A DNA stretch of 54,756 bases from Carboxylicivirga sediminis (GCF_018156225.1 NZ_JAGTAR010000037.1:1-54756); one strand, 5' to 3'. Positions 1 through 8,134 are shown, numbered from the stretch's first letter. Notes: generated by a model not told the origin, from the sequence alone. Translations and numbers: made by a program.

Positions 1-11
1 GTTCGACGTAA

Positions 12-137
12 AATTTTGAACTCAGAACGCTTACAAATAGTGAGTTTCAAGTGTATATTGACGAAAGAATAGCGGGCTATTTTGAGTCGATTACACGAAG
101 AAAATTGCTGTTTATAAGCGGGATTGCCAAGCTTTGA
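12..137 (+). pseudogene. Possible gene remnant at window edge
   Basis: After an in-frame TAA near the window edge, one frame stays open for about 41 codons to a TGA near position 137. The translation has a protein-like composition (for example EFQVYIDERIAGYFES), like the C-terminal end of a larger protein. There is no start codon, and the upstream part is outside the window or interrupted. It could be the end of a frameshifted gene or chance. I do not recognise the family. The following 130 bases to position 268 hold nothing I can identify. Confidence 0.15.
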
Positions 138-268
138 ATAAATAACTGATTTACTGCTTCAAATTTTATCGCAATAGTTCTCTATTTCTCTAAAATTATT
201 CATTGTAAATCAGCTCTTTATTCTAATCTGAGTTTTAAATTTAAATCGAACTCAGGTTATTACTTCAA

Positions 269-859
269 CTACAAAGTTTTATCCGCATTATTATAAAAAC
301 GAATAAGCTGTTTAATTTCACTCTCCCTTAGTTTCGTAGTTCCCACTTTCTTAATGGCTTCCTGAGAATCTTTAACCAACTCATTTAATAAGGCCAACTG
401 TTTCTTTTTACTTTTACGAAGCTGAACGGCCGGATACTCAGGTAACTTCTCAAGGATAAAAACCTCTTCGTAATTAAAGCCATAACCACCACTTGACATG
501 GAACGAAGCACTGTTGAGTACAAATTAATTTTGCCTTTAATCTCAATTTTGGCAAACATGAACTTTTGCTTGCTGTTTCCAATATTGGTGCTCACTTTGG
601 TTCTTACATTTTTAAGAACAACATAATGTTCATATCCCGTTCCATACCCCAGAATTTCGTCTGCTGTATAGGTCTGTTTCTTACTGTTTTCTTTGTTTAA
701 AGGTTTTGTGGAAATACCTCCATCACTAATGTACTTAACAAGGCATTCGGTTTTAACACTATCCTTATCAATAATGTAACCTTGTCGATAATCTAATAGT
801 TGAGCAAATAAATGGCTACCCATAGCAAATAGCAGCCCTAAAAAGATAATTCTCTTCAT
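269..859 (-). CDS. Secreted hypothetical protein, 196 aa
   Basis: The N-terminus is a clear Sec signal peptide (MKRIIFLGLLFAMGSHLFAQ), with cleavage expected after the Ala-Gln region, so the mature protein is exported to the periplasm or cell surface. The remaining roughly 175 residues are Lys-rich, with alternating hydrophobic stretches that suggest beta-strands followed by a C-terminal helical part (residues about 150-196). Similar short secreted proteins of unknown function are common in Bacteroidota. I do not recognise a named domain. It reads away from, and is separated by a terminator from, the Trypco2 cassette, so it is probably a single-gene unit. Confidence 0.7.
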   Translation of the reverse strand: MKRIIFLGLLFAMGSHLFAQLLDYRQGYIIDKDSVKTECLVKYISDGGISTKPLNKENSKKQTYTADEILGYGTGYEHYVVLKNVRTKVSTNIGNSKQKFMFAKIEIKGKINLYSTVLRSMSSGGYGFNYEEVFILEKLPEYPAVQLRKSKKKQLALLNELVKDSQEAIKKVGTTKLRESEIKQLIRFYNNADKTL

Positions 860-933
860 GGATTTGTTGTTTGGTTAAAATGTGTGTGTAGACACTACAA
901 TATGCCTGATTTTTCTCGGAGAATGAAGATATA

Positions 934-971
934 TAAAAAAACAAAAGCCAACGAAATAGCATGGCTTTTGT
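934..971 (-). terminator. Rho-independent terminator of the Trypco2 cassette
   Basis: ACAAAAGCCA (941-950) pairs perfectly with TGGCTTTTGT (962-971) around an 11-nt loop. Read on the minus strand the stem is followed by a run of U (the A-run at 934-940). It lies just after the stop of the Trypco2 gene and ends the minus-strand cassette. Confidence 0.8.
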
Positions 972-1005
972 TGCTCAATTACAGTTCTACAATGTTGCAA
1001 CAGTA

Positions 1006-1353
1006 TTATACATCAGGTTCGTAGCTTGTAAGTCCTGCGCTTCGTCCTGCTATTTTAATACTATCTCTAATGCTTGCAGAATTTACAAACTTCGCCTCTT
1101 CAGGCACTTTAAGATCTAAAGTAATTTTATGTACTTGCTGTTCGGTATAGGTTTTATTTAACTTGCCATCAATTACCTTCAGGTTAACGCCTCCACTTTT
1201 GCCACTGATCTTTTCAACCACAAAATTGACTTCAATCTTAAGTTTATCGACTTCAAATAATGTATCCAATCCTTTTTGCTCTCTTAATTCTTCTGATGCG
1301 ATAAGCTCCTCACGTACTTCGTGAATAAGTTCTTTTAGGTTCAGTTCTGACAT
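1006..1353 (-). CDS. Trypco2 (trypsin-co-occurring domain 2) family protein
   Basis: This 115-aa cytosolic protein matches the Trypco2 pattern. An N-terminal helix begins LKELIHEVREEL, followed by a short acidic spacer. A beta-rich segment has alternating hydrophobics (FEVDKLKIEVNFVVEK), a Gly/Ser turn, a strand with VNLKVIDGKL, and a final strand HKITLDLKVP. Trypco2 is known from bacterial conflict-system loci, where it is found next to or fused to trypsin-like proteases and other effectors and is thought to act as an adaptor or recognition module. No protease is encoded beside it here. It is the last gene of a five-gene minus-strand cassette, separated from the previous gene by 191 bp containing an inverted-repeat element. 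The family call comes from recognised pattern, not from a search. Confidence 0.65.
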   Translation of the reverse strand: MSELNLKELIHEVREELIASEELREQKGLDTLFEVDKLKIEVNFVVEKISGKSGGVNLKVIDGKLNKTYTEQQVHKITLDLKVPEEAKFVNSASIRDSIKIAGRSAGLTSYEPDV

Positions 1354-1382
1354 AGTTTAATGTTTGATTGTTTATAATATGC

Positions 1383-1522
1383 AGCCCCCTTTAAGGGCTG
1401 AGATACAATAATGATGCACTCTTTGGGCTTCACCCACGGTTATTAGTCGTTTGTCTTTTCAGGACAATTATCAGAGTTAATCTTCTACAAACATAAGCCC
1501 TTTTCAGCCCCGCAGGGGTTGA
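1383..1522. repeat. Imperfect inverted-repeat intergenic element (MITE-like)
   Basis: The left arm at 1383-1403 contains AGCCCCCTTTAAGGGCTGA. The right arm at about 1501-1522 reads TTTTCAGCCCCGCAGGGGTT. Each arm is itself a small hairpin (AGCCC/GGGCT and CCCC-GCA-GGGG), and the two arms are related as imperfect inverted copies. Between them lies TTGGGCTTCACCCACGG. Such short GC-rich palindromic units are common between genes of Bacteroidota. It fills the gap between the DUF5675 and Trypco2 genes and could split the cassette transcript. Confidence 0.45.
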
Positions 1523-1544
1523 ACACATATCACTCACCCGACAA

Positions 1545-2222
1545 TCACCGTAAAAAACGATCACTCAACCAACCTTCGACCATTACTTTACTCCAGCCCA
1601 TCTTTGTTTGCTTAACAATTACCTGGGTATTCTCATTTAATACACCCAGTAACGGTCCTTTGGGCACTTCCCGAAAATTTAGCTTTGTTGTATTCACCAC
1701 TTTGGGCTGGCCCTGCTCAATGTGCGGGATGACCGTTGGCGATCCTGATGTCAAATTCTTACTTATCGGCACATTATCCAGGTATGTGATAGTGACCTCT
1801 TCACCACTAATCAAAGCATTGGCTACCTTGGGGTACATTCGCACATAAGCTTGTGTACTGTTTTTGACCTTTCCGGACTGAATGGCATTATTATTCACCT
1901 CATCACCAACCAGCAGGCAGCCAGAGGTATCGTCATCGGTATTACCTATATGAATAAGGATATCGGTAAACTTGGGTACATTCATTACCTGCAACATACC
2001 ATAATGCCAATCTGCACCATACTTCTGAAGGTAATCTGTATGATGCCGGCCATGGGTGCGCAGCTGCAGCTTATAGGTACCTGCATCTATGCGTGTTTCA
2101 TGCATCTTTTTCACGTCGCGGTGCTCATCTTCGAGCGTGTAACACTCAAATACACCATCAATCAGTAACATGCCCAGCGTACTATCCGTTGAGCTGGCAT
2201 ATCGTACAACGGTTAATTTCAT
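1545..2222 (-). CDS. DUF5675 (L,D-transpeptidase-like) protein with C-terminal SH3 domain
   Basis: Residues 1 to about 140 match DUF5675: a short start MKLTVVRYASSTDSTLGML, the segment YTLEDEHRD, and the signature IHIGNTDDDTSGCLLVG. That signature resembles the HxG...SxGC active site of YkuD L,D-transpeptidases, so His and Cys are candidate catalytic residues. Residues about 175-225 form a bacterial SH3 domain (LNFREVPKGPLLGVL ... GWSKVMVEGWLSDRF), a type that often binds cell wall or peptides. There is no signal peptide, so reaching the wall would need lysis or a partner such as the holin-like protein 3 bp upstream. DUF5675 proteins are often found in phage-like and toxin-linked loci. Peptidoglycan activity is inferred. 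Confidence 0.7.
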   Translation of the reverse strand: MKLTVVRYASSTDSTLGMLLIDGVFECYTLEDEHRDVKKMHETRIDAGTYKLQLRTHGRHHTDYLQKYGADWHYGMLQVMNVPKFTDILIHIGNTDDDTSGCLLVGDEVNNNAIQSGKVKNSTQAYVRMYPKVANALISGEEVTITYLDNVPISKNLTSGSPTVIPHIEQGQPKVVNTTKLNFREVPKGPLLGVLNENTQVIVKQTKMGWSKVMVEGWLSDRFLR

Positions 2223-2225
2223 AGC

Positions 2226-2705
2226 TTATCCTTTTGGCTGATCCTTTGTCACTTGCTGGCTCTCTCTTCTGCTGGCATTCATCTGGCTCACCAAAGGAAT
2301 CACATTCTTTAAGGCTCGTTCACCAAATAAGAAGCCCAGTACAAGGAAGTTGATCACATTAAACACAAATTCAAGATTAGAACCATCGTGTATGATGATG
2401 CAATCAAAAAACACCATTAAATCAATAAACAATACGGCAAAACCCCATAGAGGGCGCTGTGCACCACGCAAAAAGCGGATGAAGCGTCCCCACCAACCAA
2501 ACTGTTTCAGGTCGGCGGTGGTACCTTCCAGCTCCCTAATGCGTTCCAACAGTTCTTCTTTTGCTTCACACTCTTTCAGCTGGTCTTCCAGTTCCTGCTC
2601 ATAGATGGCCTCCGATAAAAGACGTTTCATTTTCTCCTTTTCGGCATCACTGGCAGTAAACTCATCCACCAGGTTTAAAATATCAAATTTGTCACTCTCT
2701 TTCAT
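2226..2705 (-). CDS. Holin-like membrane protein with N-terminal coiled coil
   Basis: This 159-aa protein has two parts. Residues 1-70 are charged and helical with heptad character (EQELEDQLKECEAKEELLERI). Residues about 80-140 contain an amphipathic/hydrophobic stretch RPLWGFAVLFIDLMVFFD and a second span FVFNVINFLVLGFLFGERAL. The RPLWG motif before the first span recalls 3TM-type (GTA-like) phage holins. The gene ends 3 bp before the DUF5675 gene, the pairing expected of a membrane pore and a wall-acting enzyme. No phage structural genes are nearby, so a domesticated lysis or effector-release role is only inferred. Confidence 0.55.
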   Translation of the reverse strand: MKESDKFDILNLVDEFTASDAEKEKMKRLLSEAIYEQELEDQLKECEAKEELLERIRELEGTTADLKQFGWWGRFIRFLRGAQRPLWGFAVLFIDLMVFFDCIIIHDGSNLEFVFNVINFLVLGFLFGERALKNVIPLVSQMNASRRESQQVTKDQPKG

Positions 2706-2732
2706 TACAATACGATTTAGTTTGGTTAGTTA

Positions 2733-5048
2733 CTAAGCTCCAAAAACAAGAGCTTCGTCCTTATTGCCGGTTGTGGTTTGAATGGTAAATGTGCAGCTAA
2801 TGGCATCGGCCTTATCGGGGTAATGCATTTCAATCAGCTCAAGTATCATGTAGCCAAACCATTTCTGATTAAAGCCCCGCTTATCGTTAACCACCGATTC
2901 GATAAAACCGAAAAGCTTGGCTATCTCCGATTTTCGCGCATGATCTACATCTATCTTTAAAGCTTTTGATTTGCTGATTTTCTCATCGAAATTGTTAAAG
3001 GCCTTTAAGAGCTCCTGGTAGCTCTTGAGGCTTTCGTCAAAAGGAATACCGCCAAAATAACTTGGCCGATTAACCGGGTTCAGACTAAGCCGGTTTGTTT
3101 CGAAGTTACGCCACTTTTTATAGGATCGGCGATACTTATTGTGTGCAAACAAATTATTGGTACTGCGCGTATTGTAAAAATCCAGGATGGGCTGATAGTA
3201 GAAGTCTTCGCGACTGGCCATACGTGCACTATCCTCATTTTTATTTTCATACACCGATGCGGCCATTGAACGCGCTAAAATTTCGTAGCCCATTGACGAA
3301 CGCATGGCGTTTGCCAGGCATACAAACACCTCCGATGGCACATGCAGCTTACATTCGTATTCTACATCATCACAATGCTTAATCTTATTCCAGAGCTCAC
3401 TTAGTCGCTTCTGCGAGTCGGTGTGGCTAAGGTCGGCCAAAGCGCCCCACACAACTGCCAGCTGGATAAACGCATTTAAATCTTTTACATCGCCCTTCTT
3501 CTTGTTTTTGCGCTCCTTTATGCGTCCTTTGATTTTCCCATCTTCCTTGCCGGCTATCAGAGTGAGGGTGTAATCTAAATCATCGTAATGCAATTCCTGG
3601 GCCGGATGCTTTGTTTCGGCATCCAGCGATATGGCTATTTTAGATTGCTCGGCAAAAACAAAAGCACCCTTTTCTTTCAGAGAAGAAATACTGATGGCTT
3701 TTTTACCATTAACACCTATCTCTTTCTCCTCAACTTCCAGTTCTTTTTGGGTATATGAGCTAAGGGTCCAGTTGCCAATACTCAAACCAAGGGCGAAACG
3801 ACGACTGAATTCCAATCCCTTTTCTGAGAAGTAGTTGTTCACTTTAAATGGTGCATCATCGGCGTCTCTGTGGTGAACTAATAAACTGGCAACTTTTAGC
3901 TTAACCACATCGCCAAAATTCGCCATCAGGAAATCCTGTTGCACAGTTGCTTCGAGCAATACACCTGTAGTCATCGTTTTGCGGTACTCATACTCCAAGC
4001 CTATCTCCACTTTGGCCGAAAGCAGTGCAATGACTTTTTCTTTTACATCAGCTATCTTATCCTTGTATTCGTTGTAATGCGCTTTTAATTCCTCATAGGT
4101 ATCACCAACAAAATCAATCTTTTCAATGATGGTTGCTATCGTTTCATCAGAAAGGTAATCATCAGTTTGTGCAATTAGTTCATCAAGCTCACCAGTGGGT
4201 TTGCCAAGATAATTTTCGTAATACTTATCAATGATCTGAATAATTTTCTCCTTCTCAACATCCAGTGATTCAATTGACACCCCCGCATTAATGCCCAATT
4301 CCTTGCTTGATGATTTGGCTTTCCCAAGCTTAAGCGCAAATACCTTATCTTCCACCTTACGCACCAGGCACTCAAAATTGTCCTCGCGCTTAAACGAGAA
4401 GGAAACACTTATGCTCGGATCGATTGAAACAGGCAGTTGGGTTCCGCTTTTAGTGAGTGTAAACACTGGTGCTAACACTGTAGATAAGAGCTGTACCACA
4501 TCCACATCAATTTTACCACTCACCTGTCCTTTTAAGGCATACGAACAGGCCTCATTGGGTAAAAATCCATCCCAAAATTCAGCCTTGGCCGAGTCATTTA
4601 AAAGGCTTTTAAAGTCAAGTAAATCCTGGTAAACAGCCTCTGAGGTTTTGGTCGATAAATCGTGCAGGCGGTACATCGACACATCCAGCTCTCTGTTGGC
4701 ACCAATTTCAAAACCCAGTATCTCTTTGATACTTCCACCTGCTTTGGCTCTTAATTTAGCACCTATGGAATAGCGCACCACCGCCTGCTCCTTCATCACC
4801 TTTTTGCAGTCGTCATCACTAAGGTAAAATCCATCGAGATCGTCGTTTCTTAAATCATCGGTATTGTTATACACCCATATATTAGCGGCAGCAGAAGTTT
4901 CAAAGTCAAGCACTGCATTGTTTAATAGTGGTACATCAAAACTTCCATTTTTACTGATTTCGGCGTTCTTCAATAGTTGCAATTCTGCCTCATCAAGTGG
5001 CATCAGACCTACCTTGGCGGCCTTCGGAATAAGTGGATATAGATTCAT
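2733..5048 (-). CDS. Large protein of unknown family, 771 aa
   Basis: There is no signal peptide, lipobox or strong membrane segment. Residues about 1-250 look beta-rich with repeated short strands (for example GKIDVDVVQLLSTVLAPVF, SISVSFSFKREDNFE). Residues about 265-350 are strongly helical and charged (DELIAQTDDYLSDETIATII, YEELKAHYNEYKDKI) and probably form a coiled coil. Residues 350-510 return to strands, and a Lys-rich segment (IKGRIKERKNKKKGD) precedes a helical C-terminal third. No family or catalytic motif is recognised. It is the largest product of the cassette, 27 bp upstream of the holin-like gene, so it could be a structural or effector component. This is the least explained large gene in the window. 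Confidence 0.7.
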   Translation of the reverse strand: MNLYPLIPKAAKVGLMPLDEAELQLLKNAEISKNGSFDVPLLNNAVLDFETSAAANIWVYNNTDDLRNDDLDGFYLSDDDCKKVMKEQAVVRYSIGAKLRAKAGGSIKEILGFEIGANRELDVSMYRLHDLSTKTSEAVYQDLLDFKSLLNDSAKAEFWDGFLPNEACSYALKGQVSGKIDVDVVQLLSTVLAPVFTLTKSGTQLPVSIDPSISVSFSFKREDNFECLVRKVEDKVFALKLGKAKSSSKELGINAGVSIESLDVEKEKIIQIIDKYYENYLGKPTGELDELIAQTDDYLSDETIATIIEKIDFVGDTYEELKAHYNEYKDKIADVKEKVIALLSAKVEIGLEYEYRKTMTTGVLLEATVQQDFLMANFGDVVKLKVASLLVHHRDADDAPFKVNNYFSEKGLEFSRRFALGLSIGNWTLSSYTQKELEVEEKEIGVNGKKAISISSLKEKGAFVFAEQSKIAISLDAETKHPAQELHYDDLDYTLTLIAGKEDGKIKGRIKERKNKKKGDVKDLNAFIQLAVVWGALADLSHTDSQKRLSELWNKIKHCDDVEYECKLHVPSEVFVCLANAMRSSMGYEILARSMAASVYENKNEDSARMASREDFYYQPILDFYNTRSTNNLFAHNKYRRSYKKWRNFETNRLSLNPVNRPSYFGGIPFDESLKSYQELLKAFNNFDEKISKSKALKIDVDHARKSEIAKLFGFIESVVNDKRGFNQKWFGYMILELIEMHYPDKADAISCTFTIQTTTGNKDEALVFGA

Positions 5049-5113
5049 GGTATATTTGTTTTTTAATAGCGATTCATCATTAAAAAAAGTACTGTCATCC
5101 CCCTTCTTCTCAA

Positions 5114-5833
5114 CTAGCTTTCAATATTGGCCCGGTCGCTCAGCGACTTTGATAAACGGGCACTGGTCATGCTTGAGTCAATGAGGTTATTCAAATGATT
5201 GACCAGGGCATTTAAAGCATCCGATGCCTTAATCTGCTGCTGTAGTTCAATCATCATTAATAAATTCTTAAGCGCTATAATTAATGGCCTTCGGGTTTCA
5301 GTCAGGGTCTTGTCATTACCTGTATCCTGACTATTGCGCTGTTGCACCAGGCTTTCAAAATGACTTTGATCGGCATTTAGCTCATCCAGCCAGTCAGTGG
5401 CTTCAACTATTGCACAATCCGACTTGAGAGGTTCCTTTCCAAGATCTGTAAGCAGGTTTTGCATAGCAGCCGTTTGCTCCGGGTACGACAAACGATAAAG
5501 CTCATTGCCATATCGCTCGATAACTGCTTTTATGTTATGAGCCGCCTGTTGTTTGCTTTGCTCTTTACGATAAGTACACGCTTCAATATAGTTTTTGAAG
5601 CCTAAAAAACGAAGATCCCGTTCCCTGTCAGCATCATTAATCTTAATAGTAAACGGATTCACATCATCACGTGTTAGAGCCTTATCGAACTCTTGCAAGC
5701 TACTTTCTGATTTCTCAACAAAGCTGCTGAATGGAGTTACATCTATACCGGCCGTTTTAATTATAGCTAATACTTCACGTGCGAATGTATAAAGAACCTT
5801 GTTTGATAATAAGGAATAGGCAATTTTATGCAT
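5114..5833 (-). CDS. DUF6261 family helical protein
   Basis: This 239-aa all-helical, soluble protein has the character of DUF6261, a family largely confined to Bacteroidota with no known function. Features include the N-terminal start MHKIAYSLLSNKVLYTFA, a middle segment RERDLRFLGFKNYIEACTYR, and the C-terminal helices LLMMIELQQQIKASDALNA and LVNHLNNLIDSSMTSARLSK. There are no catalytic motifs. It is the first gene of the minus-strand cassette, 65 bp upstream of the 771-aa gene. A 42-bp tandem array lies about 125 bp further upstream, in the region where the cassette promoter should be. Confidence 0.65.
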   Translation of the reverse strand: MHKIAYSLLSNKVLYTFAREVLAIIKTAGIDVTPFSSFVEKSESSLQEFDKALTRDDVNPFTIKINDADRERDLRFLGFKNYIEACTYRKEQSKQQAAHNIKAVIERYGNELYRLSYPEQTAAMQNLLTDLGKEPLKSDCAIVEATDWLDELNADQSHFESLVQQRNSQDTGNDKTLTETRRPLIIALKNLLMMIELQQQIKASDALNALVNHLNNLIDSSMTSARLSKSLSDRANIES

Positions 5834-5958
5834 GGTATTTTATTTTTAGTTAATAAGTAATAATTACAAAACGTGTCTATCAGGCTGATAGCCCAACATT
5901 TGATTAAAACCAGACAGATGAAGTAGTTTCTGCGACTATTCGAAATACAATTATCAAG

Positions 5959-6200
5959 GGTTAGTGAATTGTTCTGCAAGTTGCAGGACTCTTCCAAAGA
6001 AGCTGGCGAACTGTCCTGCAAGTCTCAGGAGTTTCCCATAAAGGCTGGCGATAAGCCCTGTAAGTCGCAGGAGACTTCCATAGAAGCTGGCGATAAGCCC
6101 TGCAAGTCGCAGGAGACTTCCATAGAAGCTGGCGAACTGTCCTGCTAATTGCGAGAGCTTTCAATAGAAGCTGGTCAATAGCACAGACACTCGTGTAATG
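5959..6200. repeat. 42-bp tandem repeat array (about 5.5 units)
   Basis: The motif AGCTGGCGA recurs at 6001, 6043 (one change), 6085, 6127 and 6169, an exact 42-bp spacing, and a diverged unit begins near 5959. Each unit holds an inverted repeat of the type CCTGC-AAGTC-GCAGG, and the stems vary between units (TCTGCAAGTTGCAGG, CCTGTAAGTCGCAGG). On the minus strand the array is open for 84 codons because 42 is a multiple of 3 (14-residue repeat around LLWKSPATCR), but this is probably chance. 42 bp is four helical turns, so all units face the same side of DNA. It sits upstream of the DUF6261 cassette. Confidence 0.85.
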
Positions 6201-6215
6201 CGAAATGACAGACAC

Positions 6216-6804
6216 GTACTAAATTCTGCCTGGTTTAATATGATTTAGAAAATAAAAATTGAAGGCTTAAGAAGGGGGATTACAGTATGTCAAAGAACGT
6301 TTAAACAGACAATTGCACCTTGCAATAACCTGATTAATACTGTATCCCTATTAGTTTTTTGGAGTTTATCTGGCTAACTATTGCTTCCCGACAACAGTTA
6401 GCAGACAACGATAAGCAATTTACGGTAGGATATTTTAAAGTTCAATAGCCATTGGGAAATATTTTGGTATTATAAGGCTTTATAGCACCATGTTTAAAGT
6501 TTAGAGAATTGATATACAAAGTGAATAGTATCGAAAAAGTTACTATTACAATTACATTCACTTTCTTAACCAATTTTATTAAGCAATAATAGTACCATAT
6601 AATTTTATTACAATTAGCGTGTAATAGATTGCTTTTACTAATTTTAACATGTAATGATTAAGTAAAAAATATACAGTATCTTAAATAGCAATAGAATATA
6701 ACGCAATTAACAAAGTGAAATGCAAAGTGCAAAACCTAAAATTAACATTTAACAGGTTAGACAGTAGATAACAAACAACCTATCACCCTCAATAACAATA
6801 GACT
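6216..6804. other. AT-rich gene-free stretch with a nested hairpin
   Basis: This 590-bp gap has no convincing open frame on either strand. It contains a nested inverted repeat: AAAGTGAAT near 6519 pairs with ATTCACTTT near 6555, and inside it AATAGTA pairs with TACTATT. A second inverted pair, GCTAACT/AGTTAGC, lies around 6373-6403. The remainder is mostly A/T and probably holds the promoter of the gene starting at 6805. Confidence 0.4.
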
Positions 6805-7413
6805 ATGAAACAAATATTTTCAATCTTAGCATTTATTTGCATTTATAACCTTGGTTTTTCTCAACATGATTTTTTATTTGAAAAAAAGTGTCTTGGTGAT
6901 ATAAGAGCACATGAAAAATCGATTAATTCGATTTGCCTTGGATTTGTAAAATATCAAGTTCCTAATGACTTTTTTCAAACAGCTAAAAAAAATCATGACT
7001 ATTACCCATTATGCTATAAGCGAACAAATGATGATTTTTCTCCACAGCTAATAATAAAATACTATTACGATGAGCAGGACTCAACATTACTAGTCACCAG
7101 TTATGACTGGAATATAATGGATCATGTAGATTATCTAAAAACAGATGGAGATAAATTTGAAGTTGAGAAAAAACGAAAGAACGAATACTTGAACAAATAC
7201 AAAACAATTAAGCAAGAACTAATTAATAAATACGGAGAACCAACTACAATCAAAGAAACTATTTCTACGGATGGGTACCTCTACCGCCTAAGCTGGGAAA
7301 ATGGATCTAATAATATTCATGTGTTATTAAATTTTTCTACAAAGTTGAAAACTCTGCTGGGAAATATGAAATTTGGCTTATACAATATTAGAGTAAAGAT
7401 TGAGTATATTTAA
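6805..7413 (+). CDS. Secreted hypothetical protein, 202 aa
   Basis: A signal peptide (MKQIFSILAFICIYNLGFSQ) is followed by a mature part of about 180 residues with many Lys, Asp and Tyr. The base composition is unusually AT-rich, even for this window, which continues from the AT-rich upstream gap and could point to transfer. The middle contains a charged helix (EVEKKRKNEYLNKYKTIKQE) followed by YGEPTTIKETISTDG, a pattern seen in several small Bacteroidota exported proteins. No domain is recognised and no operon partner is evident; the next gene starts 91 bp downstream. Confidence 0.65.
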   Translation: MKQIFSILAFICIYNLGFSQHDFLFEKKCLGDIRAHEKSINSICLGFVKYQVPNDFFQTAKKNHDYYPLCYKRTNDDFSPQLIIKYYYDEQDSTLLVTSYDWNIMDHVDYLKTDGDKFEVEKKRKNEYLNKYKTIKQELINKYGEPTTIKETISTDGYLYRLSWENGSNNIHVLLNFSTKLKTLLGNMKFGLYNIRVKIEYI

Positions 7414-7504
7414 AATCACATGCTAACATGAATGCCCTCGCTCGGTGAAGTAGGTGAGGCCAGTGATTACAAAAAGCAGTTCTAATTAATGCCAAATCTA
7501 ACTT

Positions 7505-8068
7505 ATGAAACAACTTTTTACGCTTTTATTAATCTTTGCCGCAACACTAGGTTTTGCGCAGGAAGAAACATTCAACAGCAATAACGGTTTAATCATTGAT
7601 ATTAAAGGCTCAATCCTCTTTGAATCAGACTTTACCATAGCGCCACTATTGGGTTATAAGTTTGGACGATTCATTGTATTTACCAGCTATGAAAAAGCAA
7701 ATGATGATTTGGAAATGGATATGTCAACCCCTGATGATAATATTCAATATAAACGTGAAGTACTTAAAATAGGTGTACAGATATATCCGCATAAAAATCA
7801 AAAAAAAGTTAAGCTCTTCTATCAGGCACACTATAGTTACAAATGGTCTGATGAAATAAGAGCGTCTGAATATTCAATGATTAATGTAGGGACAGGGATA
7901 CAATATTCAATTACGCATGCATTATCTGCCGGAACCAATGTGTTTATTGGATTTGGCAATGAAAAAACGCCACGGGGTGAGACACTTTTCCCTACCTATG
8001 ACTTGGGTGGGACCATATTTATGCGCTACCATCTTGATTGGTCACATTTCAGAAAATCGGGCAATTAA
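7505..8068 (+). CDS. Probable small outer-membrane beta-barrel protein
   Basis: This 187-aa protein begins with a signal peptide (MKQLFTLLLIFAATLGFAQ). The mature part alternates aromatic and polar residues in short strands with turns (TIAPLLGYKFGRFIVFTSYE, VKLFYQAHYSYKW, SMINVGTGIQYSITHALSAG). It ends with a strand-like segment containing GGTIFMRYHLDW, as expected of a small 8- to 10-stranded outer-membrane barrel. The exact family is not recognised. It converges with the acetyltransferase gene on the other strand; a GC-rich hairpin (8092-8113) lies between them. Confidence 0.55.
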   Translation: MKQLFTLLLIFAATLGFAQEETFNSNNGLIIDIKGSILFESDFTIAPLLGYKFGRFIVFTSYEKANDDLEMDMSTPDDNIQYKREVLKIGVQIYPHKNQKKVKLFYQAHYSYKWSDEIRASEYSMINVGTGIQYSITHALSAGTNVFIGFGNEKTPRGETLFPTYDLGGTIFMRYHLDWSHFRKSGN

Positions 8069-8091
8069 AACCTCCCAGTTTGGCCCCGCAA

Positions 8092-8113
8092 CCACGCTAA
8101 TCCTTTCGCGTGG
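8092..8113. terminator. GC-rich hairpin between convergent genes
   Basis: CCACGC (8092-8097) pairs with GCGTGG (8108-8113) and flanking CGC/GCG bases extend it. No U-run follows on either strand, so it may be a weak bidirectional terminator or an unrelated structure. Confidence 0.3.
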
Positions 8114-8134
8114 CGCGGCATCATGCGGTTACAG

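Noticed and set aside
1006-5833. Prophage
   Set aside because: Holin- and lysin-like genes are present, but there is no integrase, terminase, capsid or tail gene.
5961-6215. 84-residue minus-strand frame across the 42-bp array
   Set aside because: It is open only because 42 is divisible by three; residues are Trp/Cys/Arg-rich and repetitive, with no start context, and the DNA-level hairpins explain the conservation better.
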